In this document: in pieces, positions 23,167 through 29,853 of the stretch
How the letters are laid out: every line of letters begins with the position of its first letter
Numbering within the stretch: position 1 is the stretch's first letter
Assembly (NCBI GenBank): GCA_900757295.1
Contig: CAAENH010000157.1
Coordinates: 1 to 32,204, forward strand
DNA length: 32,204 nucleotides
Direction: 5' to 3'
Origin: Bacilli bacterium
GTDB lineage: Bacteria; Bacillota_I; Bacilli_A; RF39; UBA660
Program-made: the position numbers and the translations under genes
The notes under the pieces: generated by a model
Databases searched by the model: none
What the model was told of the DNA's origin: nothing
The model's input: the letters and a program-made list of their open reading frames with translations, nothing else

Positions 23167-24766
23167 GCTTAAGGCTCCTGCTTTCTTGTTTAGTCATTAA
23201 TATTTGTGCTTCATCGTTGAATTTTTCTAAATTATTAATTAAATTTTCTTTTTCTTTTGTCTTATCATTAACACTTATAAACCATTTACCTATACTTGTA
23301 TTCATAAATTTTTCTATTTCATCAAATGTCCTGTTTTGTTTTGTCTTATATAGTGGATCACATACTTTGAAACCATCTTGGTCATAACCTGTAAGTAAAA
23401 TTGCATGATAAGCACCTGGAAGCTCACCTGCCAATATAACTAAATCACCATTTTGTAATTTTTGTTTTAAAACATCAACAGTTATATCCATACCATTTAC
23501 AACTTTTGTACCATTATTTTCTGCATATTTTAAATAGTCTTTGTATTCATCCATTGCAAATTTAAAATCATCTTGATCAACAACTCCTTGATCATTTTTA
23601 AATAATTTTTGACTTTCATGACAAATTGTTGTTTCCAAACCATTTTTTGACATATAAAATGCTAAAGCTGAAAATGGTGTCCCGTCCATATATTTTGAAC
23701 CGTATAGCCTATATAATCTTCTTTCGTCATACCAATTCGCCTTTGGAATAACTTTATAGTATTCCAATACCATCATCATGCAAACAATAGCACAAGTATC
23801 TCCCCTTTGTTTATATGGTCTTACATCTTTATCCATATTATTTTTCCTTTCTTCTTTTAATCTTTCTAATGAACTTATGATTATATCATTGTTAAATTCA
23901 TATATATACCCATTATTTTTTAAAATTCCACTATTATTAAGATATTCTAAAATCTTTCTTCTAAATAAGAATCCAGAAATTCCAATTAAATTAGAAGCAA
24001 TTAATTTTTCGTCTAAATTATCATAAATAATAATATCTCTAATTGCTTTCCTATCTGGATGTTCAAGAGTAAAGTAAAAATGTTGAGTTTTGTAATATTC
24101 AGGTATTCTGTAATGTCTAATATCTTCTAAAAGTTCTCTCTCAGTCATTGATAAATTATTCTTAAATTTCTTTTGAAATCTAGAAGCAAATATTTTTTCA
24201 TCATTAGCATGATATTTTTTTAATAGATAATTCTTAAACTTTTGAGTAGCAGTATCATTTGTTTTAAGCAAATATATGTAATATAAATGGTCAATTTGAT
24301 ATTGAGCAAAGAAAGTTTCAATTGGCGGAGTAATTAACATTATATTTAAATTTTCTGTCGAAATATTTTCATCAGTAACTCCAATATTTTTACAATTGTA
24401 ATCCAAATATTTTTTAATTGAGCCTGACATTACAAGTGTCGCTTCGTCGACTAAACAAGAAGTTGAATAAATATTTATAATATCATTCAATTCTGCTGGC
24501 GATAATTCAGTAAAATTCTCACGAATAATTTTATCAAAAGCAGGTTCTAATAATAATTCATAATAAGTATTATGCCAGTTCCATCTTGTTTTTAATCTAT
24601 ATAAAAATTCCATTGGACTTTGATATAATTCTTTTTCCATCAAACTACTTATCTCTGGATTGGACTCCGCGTAATATCTGTTAGCATTAAATAATTGTCT
24701 CTCCATAACTTCATCAATATTACTTTTTAAACTTTCTGGTATTATTTTACTCTTTATATTTTCCAT
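23153..24766 (-). CDS. Unknown domain fused to C39-like cysteine protease
   Basis: The 537-residue product has two parts. Residues ~1-310 are helical, Tyr-rich and unrecognised. Residues ~315-500 form a C39-like papain-fold peptidase: oxyanion Gln320 and nucleophile Cys325 in YKQRGDTCAIVCMMM, His454 in PGAYHAILLTGY and Asp470 in VCDPL, so the catalytic set looks complete. C39 domains normally remove double-glycine leaders as the N-terminal part of bacteriocin ABC exporters; here there are no transporter domains. The likely role is leader cleavage or recognition of the operon's peptide. It starts after GGGAG. A second ATG at 23836 (residue 311), preceded by GAAAGGA, could yield a free protease domain. 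Confidence 0.75.
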   Translation of the reverse strand: MENIKSKIIPESLKSNIDEVMERQLFNANRYYAESNPEISSLMEKELYQSPMEFLYRLKTRWNWHNTYYELLLEPAFDKIIRENFTELSPAELNDIINIYSTSCLVDEATLVMSGSIKKYLDYNCKNIGVTDENISTENLNIMLITPPIETFFAQYQIDHLYYIYLLKTNDTATQKFKNYLLKKYHANDEKIFASRFQKKFKNNLSMTERELLEDIRHYRIPEYYKTQHFYFTLEHPDRKAIRDIIIYDNLDEKLIASNLIGISGFLFRRKILEYLNNSGILKNNGYIYEFNNDIIISSLERLKEERKNNMDKDVRPYKQRGDTCAIVCMMMVLEYYKVIPKANWYDERRLYRLYGSKYMDGTPFSALAFYMSKNGLETTICHESQKLFKNDQGVVDQDDFKFAMDEYKDYLKYAENNGTKVVNGMDITVDVLKQKLQNGDLVILAGELPGAYHAILLTGYDQDGFKVCDPLYKTKQNRTFDEIEKFMNTSIGKWFISVNDKTKEKENLINNLEKFNDEAQILMTKQESRSLKHVKK

Positions 24767-24823
24767 TTATTAAGTCTCCCTATAAAGCCATAGTAATACT
24801 ATGACTATAAATTTACATGATAA

Positions 24824-24880
24824 CTATGCAGTACATAACATATCATATTTTTTATTAAATTTTCTCATTAATTTTCTCAT
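24824..24880 (-). CDS. 18-codon ORF, candidate RiPP precursor
   Basis: This is the first gene of the YcaO operon. It is preceded by AAGGAGGTGATT, an exact complement of the 16S anti-Shine-Dalgarno, 6 nt before the ATG. The product is MRKLMRKFNKKYDMLCTA, with a basic amphipathic leader-like part and Cys-Thr near the end, the residue types YcaO enzymes cyclise. It ends in TAG; the same frame then stays open for 17 more codons (LSCKFIVIVLLWLYRET) to a TAA just before the next gene. It could be a complete mini-precursor, a truncated one, or a leader peptide. The 57 nt between its stop and the protease gene hold no other frame. Confidence 0.45.
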   Translation of the reverse strand: MRKLMRKFNKKYDMLCTA

Positions 24881-24923
24881 AATAGTTAATCACCTCCTTC
24901 TTTGTTTAATATTTTTTTTACAA

Positions 24924-24944
24924 TGAGTTCCCTATAAACTCATA
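24924..24944. repeat. Inverted repeat upstream of the YcaO operon
   Basis: ATGAGTT (24924-24930) and AACTCAT (24938-24944) are perfect inverted arms around CCCTATA. There is no T-run, so it is not a terminator. It lies 44 bp before the 18-codon ORF and could be an operator, but no clear promoter is seen beside it. Confidence 0.3.
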
Positions 24945-24975
24945 ATTCAGTGGTACTATTTTTTATTGAATTCCT

Positions 24976-25459
24976 TTATTTTTCTTTTTGCTTAAATTCC
25001 GATTTAAATTGTAATGCTCTCATGTTATGAAGTCTATCAGCCAATTTAATTATAATTATTCTTAAATCTTCAGTTATTCCCGTTATTATTTTTCTTGTAT
25101 TTGCATAATTCTAATCTTATTTAGAAGAAAAATCATTTTTGATAATTTTGTTACATCATCTACCAAATTAGCAATATTTTGATTAAAATCATGTGATATA
25201 TATCTTCTTTAGTACTGTTTGTATCTTCTAAAGTATCATGAAGTAGTCCAGCACATATTGTATCTCTATCTGCATGCATCTCTGCCAAAATATATGCAAC
25301 ATTTAATGGATAACAAATTTATGGCTCACCACTTTGTCTCATTTGCCCCTTATGCAATGTATCAGCGTATTCGTAAGCTCTTTTAACAATTTCTACTTCT
25401 TCAGGATTATATTCTCTTAATTTATTCAATAAATCTTGTAATGTAATACTATTATCCAT
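24976..25459 (-). pseudogene. Decayed RelA/SpoT-type HD domain gene
   Basis: An intact start (ATG 25459 with AGGTG) reads VEIVKRAYEYADTLHKGQ then RQSGEP, then hits an in-frame TAA where the family has Y. After it the frame continues as NVAYILAEMHADRDTI and AGLLHDTLEDT, the HDxxED motif of the ppGpp-hydrolysing HD domain. A frameshift follows near SHDFNQNIANLVDDVTKLSK. A later segment reads DLRIIIIKLADRLHNMRAL and ends at TAA 24976-24978. This equals only the first ~160 residues of a RelA/SpoT protein; the synthetase, TGS and ACT domains are absent. At least one stop and two frame changes make it a pseudogene. Confidence 0.85.
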
Positions 25460-25481
25460 TCAAAACACCTACCACAAATAA

Positions 25482-25535
25482 AATAACGGTGCCAAAAAAC
25501 ACTATATTATAATGTAATTTTCGGTCACCGTTATT
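25482..25535 (-). terminator. Imperfect hairpin ending a small transcription unit
   Basis: AATAACGGTG (25482-25491) pairs perfectly with CACCGTTATT (25526-25535). Inside it, CC/GG and AAAA/TTTT extend the stem past single-base bulges. On the minus strand it is followed by TTATTT. It separates the 18-codon ORF at 25599-25655 from the relA pseudogene. Confidence 0.45.
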
Positions 25536-25598
25536 ATCTTATTACTAATTAAGTCTAAAAGAGAACATGAGTAAGTAATGTTAGTATAATATTTATTC

Positions 25599-25655
25599 CT
25601 AGCACTGATTTTTTTGATTAAATCTAATAATTCCATTATAGAATCTTTTTTCATG
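25599..25655 (-). CDS. 18-codon ORF or frameshifted remnant with strong promoter
   Basis: An ATG preceded by TAGGAGGAG reads MKKDSIMELLDFNQKNQC and stops at TAG 25599-25601. The upstream promoter is near consensus. Dropping one A near 25620 would join it to a 50-codon frame (SIMELLDLIKKISARNKYYT...), so it may be a recently frameshifted small gene. I do not recognise the product. Confidence 0.3.
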   Translation of the reverse strand, partial: HEKRFYNGIIRFNQKNQC

Positions 25656-25684
25656 CAGTCTCCTCCTAAAATTAATTAAATTAA

Positions 25685-25712
25685 ATTTTAGCATACTTTT
25701 AATATTTGTCAA
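25685..25712 (-). promoter_or_regulatory. Near-consensus promoter of the small unit
   Basis: Minus strand: perfect TTGACA (25712-25707), a 16-bp spacer and TGC-extended TAAAAT (25690-25685). Transcription would start near 25678, 23 nt before the ORF. A 9-bp inverted repeat (25725-25733/25743-25751) lies 13 bp upstream of the -35. Confidence 0.6.
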
Positions 25713-25766
25713 TAGATTTTTTAAATAAATGTTGACTATTTTAACATTTATCTACTTAATTCAAAA

Positions 25767-26087
25767 TCATCTTTTTTCCTTACTATCACAATTTAATTCC
25801 GAATGTTTCATTCGAACATATTCTTTTTCAACTCCAACATAATTAAATAACTCATCTTTCTTTGTAGTATCTAATGATATATTAACTACATCTTTTCTAT
25901 TAAAGTTTTATTATCATAATGTGCTATTATTTCGTTTGTAGTTGCTTCTTTTGCTTTATCATTACCAAATAATAGTATCTGCCTAAAAAACGTTTTTATT
26001 GCCTTTAAAATGCTTTTATTTTATTTTTCATTCTTATATTGCAAATATTCTGTGTTTATTCGCTGGATTAACTACTAAAATATTCAT
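25767..26087 (-). pseudogene. Broken gene of unknown family
   Basis: An ATG at 26087 with AAGGAGAA begins MNILVVNPANKHRIFAI and meets a stop after 17 codons. Protein-like sequence continues in shifted frames: LLFGNDKAKEATTNEIIAHY, then after another shift VVNISLDTTKKDELFNYVGV and EKEYVRMKHSELNCD, ending at TGA 25767-25769. The pieces are clearly remains of one gene of about 110 codons with several frameshifts. I do not recognise the family. Confidence 0.55.
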
Positions 26088-26152
26088 AATAAATTCTCCT
26101 TAAAAGTTGTTTAATATTATAACATATATTGCAATTAATATTTAATAAAACT

Positions 26153-26181
26153 TAAAAAACTCCATCGTTTGATGAAGTTTT
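26153..26181 (-). terminator. Terminator of the MazG-like gene
   Basis: On the minus strand AAAACTTCATC pairs with GATGGAGTTTT (one G-U pair) around AAAC, followed by a T-run. Confidence 0.75.
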
Positions 26182-26216
26182 CATTATTTTCAACTAAGGT
26201 CATGTATAATTTAATA

Positions 26217-26516
26217 TTAATCACTTATTCTTACATTGACACCATCTATATTTTTATATACACGTTTTTCGTTTTTAAAAACTTTCTTCTCTATTTCATC
26301 TGCCAAGTCATACCCTAACATTTCAGATAATCCCATTAGATAAATAGCTACATCAGCTAATTCTTCATTCAAATCATCTTTTCTCTTTTTCCAAGCATCA
26401 TAAGCTTCAGCAACTTCACCATATAATAAACAAAACTCTTTATTTACATCTGTCGTATTAAATCCTTTGTTTAATTTATTCTTCCAAACATCTTTTTGTA
26501 TCTTTTTTAAGTCCAT
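26217..26516 (-). CDS. MazG-like nucleotide pyrophosphohydrolase
   Basis: The 99-residue, all-alpha product matches the MazG-like NTP-PPase group: GEVAEAYDAWKKRKDD carries the ExxE of the first metal-binding helix and EELADVAIYLMGLSEMLGYD carries the ExxD of the second. These enzymes hydrolyse (d)NTPs to monophosphates, often for house-cleaning of damaged nucleotides. The length is that of the single-domain type rather than full MazG. It starts after CAAGGAGAT, has its own terminator and is a single-gene unit. It lies between the decayed region and ppdK. Confidence 0.85.
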   Translation of the reverse strand: MDLKKIQKDVWKNKLNKGFNTTDVNKEFCLLYGEVAEAYDAWKKRKDDLNEELADVAIYLMGLSEMLGYDLADEIEKKVFKNEKRVYKNIDGVNVRISD

Positions 26517-26691
26517 ATTCTTATCTCCTTGTCAAACTTAAACTGTCAAAAATAAATATACATAAATATCATATAATTTTTTAAATATTCCTACTTCAAA
26601 TTCATTACCATATCAAACTAGTAATTCTTAATTTATTTTTTTATCCTTGAACATACATATATTGTATCATAAAAAGTAACTTCTGTTATTT

Positions 26692-26720
26692 AAAAAACTA
26701 AGATAAACAATATCTTAGTT
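26692..26720 (-). terminator. Terminator of ppdK
   Basis: A perfect 10-bp stem (26696-26705 with 26711-26720, AACTAAGATA/TATCTTAGTT) with an AACAA loop is followed on the minus strand by a run of six T. Confidence 0.8.
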
Positions 26721-26731
26721 TAGTTAGTTTA

Positions 26732-29700
26732 TTAATTATTTTTTGCTTTGATCACAGCTTGTGCAGCAGCTAATCTAGCACAAGGAACTCTAAATGGCGA
26801 ACATGAAACATAATTCAAGCCTATTTTATTACAAAATTCTATACTATGAGGCTCTCCTGCGTGTTCTCCACATATTCCTAAAGAAATATCGTTTCTAACT
26901 TTTTTAGCTTTTGTAACAGCCATTTCTACCAATTGACCGACACCATTTTGATCTAATCTAGCGAAAGGATCAAAGTCATATATTTTTTCATCATAATACG
27001 TTTTTAAAAATTTTGAAGCATCATCTCTAGAAAAGCCAAAAGTAAATTGCGTTAAATCATTAGTTCCAAAAGAGAAAAACTCTGCTTCTTGAGCTATTTC
27101 ATCAGCTAATAAAGCAGCTCTTGGTATTTCTATCATAGTTCCAACTTTATATTTTAAGTTTATATTAGCAGTACTAATCAATTTATCAGCAGTTTCTTTT
27201 ACAATATTTTTAACATATCTTAATTCTTTTTCATCACCAATTAAAGGTATCATAATTTCTGGCATAATTTTGTAACCTTGATGAGTAACATTAATTGCAG
27301 CTTCAATAATAGCTGTAGTTTGCATTACTGCAATTTCAGGATAATTCACAGCAAGTCGACAACCTCTATGCCCCATCATTGGGTTAAATTCTTTTAATTC
27401 GGCAATTCTATTCTTTATACTACCGACAGTAACATGCAAAGCATTTGCTAATTCAACAATTTCTTGTTCTTCTTTTGGCAAAAATTCATGTAATGGCGGA
27501 TCTAAATAACGAATTACTACTGAATATGGGGACATTTCTTTAAATAGTCCTTCAAAATCATTTTGTTGATATTTTAAAATTTCATTTAAAGCTGTAATTC
27601 TTTCTTCTTTTGAATTAGCTAGAATCATTTTTCTAAAATGGAAAATTCTTTCTTTTTCAAAAAACATATGCTCTGTTCTACATAAACCAATTCCTTCTGC
27701 TCCAAATTCTTTGGCTTGCTTAGCATCTTTTACAGTATCAGCATTTGTATGAATTTCAAGAGTTCTAATTTCATCAGCCCATTGCATAAAAGTTTTAAAG
27801 TTTCCAGTTATTTTAGCTGGTATAGTTTGAATAATTCCGTCATACACCAATCCAGTTGATCCATCTAATGAAATATAATCACCTTCATGATAAATTTTAT
27901 CTCCAACAGTTAATGTCTTTTGTTCTTCATTTATTACTAATTCACTACAACCACTAACACAACATGTTCCCATTCCACGAGCTACAACAGCAGCATGTGA
28001 AGTCATACCACCTCTAACAGTAAGTACGCCATTAGCAATGTTCATCCCTTCAATATCTTCTGGTGATGTTTCTTGTCTAACTAAAATAACATCTTCATTA
28101 TTTTGATGAGCAATTTTTAAACTGTTAGCATCAAAATAAATTTTACCATAAGCACATCCTGGAGAAGCTGCAAGCCCTTTAGCAATTACGGTAGCATTTT
28201 CTAGACTTTCCTCATTAAAAGTTGGATGTAATAATTGATCCAATGTTTTTGGTTCTACTTTTAATAAAGCTTCATCTTTAGTCAATAAACCTTCTTCTAC
28301 CATATCAACAGCTATTTTTAAAGAAGCTGCAGCAGTTCTTTTACCATTCCTTGTTTGTAACATATAAAGTTTACCTTTTTGAATCGTAAATTCCATATCT
28401 TGCATATCTTTATAATGTTCTTCTAATGTTTTAGCTATTTTTTCAAATTCATCATAAATCTCAGGCATATCTTCTTTTAACTTAGATATAGGTTGTGGCG
28501 TTCTAACACCAGCAACTACGTCTTCACCTTGAGCATTAATCAAATATTCTCCAAATAATTTATTTTCACCAGTAGCAGGATTTCTAGTAAATGCTACACC
28601 AGTTCCTGAATTTTCTCCAAAGTTTCCGTAAACCATTTCTTGAACATTAACAGCAGTTCCCCAGCTATCTGGAATATCATTCATTTTACGATAAATCTTA
28701 GCACGTTTATTATTCCAAGATCTAAATACTGACGCTACTGATTCTATAAGTTGTTTGATTGGATCTTGAGGAAATTCCTCATTAAATACTCTAAAGTATT
28801 CTTCTTTAAACAATTTAGTTATTTCTATCATATCATCTGCATCTAAATCTAAATCACTTTGAGCTTTTTGAGTTTGTTTATATTCATCTAAAATATGTTC
28901 AAAATTAGATTTATCATATCCTTTTACTACATCTGCAAACATCATTATTAATCTACGATAAGAATCATAAACAAATCTTGGATTATTTGTTTCCTTAGCA
29001 AAACTTTCTGCTACACTATCATTTAATCCTAAATTCAAAATAGTATCCATCATCCCTGGCATAGATGCTTGTGACCCAGATCTAACTGAAACAAGCAAAG
29101 GATTATTACTAGCATTAAAATATCTATTAGTTATTTTTTCTAATTCTTCAATTTTAGTTTTTATTTCATTAATCAAACTAGCAGGTATTTGCTCATTATT
29201 TTCATAATATTTATTACATGCTCTAGTTGAGATAGTAAAACCATTAGGAACTGGTAAGCCAATATTTATCATTTCTGCTAAATTAGCTCCCTTCCCTCCT
29301 AATATCTCTCTCATATCCTTATTTCCTTCTTTAAACATGTAAACAAATTTATTATCAAAATCAATTAACCACTTTTTTAAAGTAATAATTGTCAAACCAT
29401 AATCTAATTTAGTATTTTTCTCTTTTGCGAAACCATACTTCATTGCTTCTTCTATTTCCTGAGGATGACTAGCATTTAATCTAATTGTAATGTAAGGATA
29501 CTTATCAGTCAAAGTATTAAATAAACAATTCATTATTTCATTATCAAATAAAATATAGGGATTTATTCCAACCCAATTAGCTTTTTTATATATAACAAAA
29601 TCATCATAAAATTCTTTATCTTTTAGAATCTCATAATAATCACTTTCTTTATTTTTTATAGCAATTGCATAAGATGTATCTTCTAAACTATTATTTTTAT

Positions 29701-29743
29701 TTTCAGACATTTTTTCATAATTAGATTTAATTATTTCTATCAT
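26732..29743 (-). CDS. ppdK: Pyruvate phosphate dikinase with an extra N-terminal domain
   Basis: PPDK interconverts PEP, AMP and PPi with pyruvate, ATP and Pi; in anaerobes it often serves as a PPi-linked glycolytic enzyme. Canonical PPDK starts at about residue 131 (KFVYMFKEGNKDMREILGGK) and then matches the usual ~874 residues. The nucleotide domain has SVRSGSQASMPGMMDTILNL, the phosphohistidine domain has GGMTSHAAVVARGMG, and the PEP/pyruvate barrel ends with FFSFGTNDLTQFTFGFSRDD and GICGEHAG with the catalytic Cys. The first ~130 residues are an added domain of unknown function; the AAGGAGG ribosome site supports translation from 29743, so the extension is real. No PPDK regulatory protein gene is nearby. 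Confidence 0.95.
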   Translation of the reverse strand: MIEIIKSNYEKMSENKNNSLEDTSYAIAIKNKESDYYEILKDKEFYDDFVIYKKANWVGINPYILFDNEIMNCLFNTLTDKYPYITIRLNASHPQEIEEAMKYGFAKEKNTKLDYGLTIITLKKWLIDFDNKFVYMFKEGNKDMREILGGKGANLAEMINIGLPVPNGFTISTRACNKYYENNEQIPASLINEIKTKIEELEKITNRYFNASNNPLLVSVRSGSQASMPGMMDTILNLGLNDSVAESFAKETNNPRFVYDSYRRLIMMFADVVKGYDKSNFEHILDEYKQTQKAQSDLDLDADDMIEITKLFKEEYFRVFNEEFPQDPIKQLIESVASVFRSWNNKRAKIYRKMNDIPDSWGTAVNVQEMVYGNFGENSGTGVAFTRNPATGENKLFGEYLINAQGEDVVAGVRTPQPISKLKEDMPEIYDEFEKIAKTLEEHYKDMQDMEFTIQKGKLYMLQTRNGKRTAAASLKIAVDMVEEGLLTKDEALLKVEPKTLDQLLHPTFNEESLENATVIAKGLAASPGCAYGKIYFDANSLKIAHQNNEDVILVRQETSPEDIEGMNIANGVLTVRGGMTSHAAVVARGMGTCCVSGCSELVINEEQKTLTVGDKIYHEGDYISLDGSTGLVYDGIIQTIPAKITGNFKTFMQWADEIRTLEIHTNADTVKDAKQAKEFGAEGIGLCRTEHMFFEKERIFHFRKMILANSKEERITALNEILKYQQNDFEGLFKEMSPYSVVIRYLDPPLHEFLPKEEQEIVELANALHVTVGSIKNRIAELKEFNPMMGHRGCRLAVNYPEIAVMQTTAIIEAAINVTHQGYKIMPEIMIPLIGDEKELRYVKNIVKETADKLISTANINLKYKVGTMIEIPRAALLADEIAQEAEFFSFGTNDLTQFTFGFSRDDASKFLKTYYDEKIYDFDPFARLDQNGVGQLVEMAVTKAKKVRNDISLGICGEHAGEPHSIEFCNKIGLNYVSCSPFRVPCARLAAAQAVIKAKNN

Positions 29744-29763
29744 ATTTATATCCTCCTTATTTT

Positions 29764-29772
29764 ATTATAACA
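29764..29772 (-). promoter_or_regulatory. Extended -10 of ppdK
   Basis: TGTTATAAT on the minus strand lies about 20 bp before the start codon; the -35 is poor. Confidence 0.4.
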
Positions 29773-29824
29773 AATAATAATTATTTAACACATTTTTATT
29801 AAATTCATATTGACATTTTTATAC

Positions 29825-29853
29825 AAAAAAGCAAGCAATTTATTTTGCTTGCT
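29825..29853 (-). terminator. Terminator of the WG-repeat protein gene
   Basis: On the minus strand AGCAAGCAA (29853-29845) pairs perfectly with TTGCTTGCT (29838-29830) and is followed by T6. It overlaps the end of the coding region. Confidence 0.8.

Noticed and set aside
23778..24026. Plus-strand 82-codon frame inside the C39-fusion gene
   Set aside because: It is antisense to a supported gene, without a ribosome site; its Leu/Ser/Phe-rich composition is typical of a shadow.
24801..24929. Plus-strand frame MTINLHDNYAV... opposite the 18-codon ORF
   Set aside because: No ribosome site, and it is antisense to the strong AAGGAGGTGATT signal of the minus strand.
24774..24945. Two copies of TCCCTATAAA (near 24776 and 24929) as a possible direct repeat
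   Set aside because: Only about ten shared bases with poor flanking similarity in AT-rich DNA; not enough to claim an attachment site or duplication.
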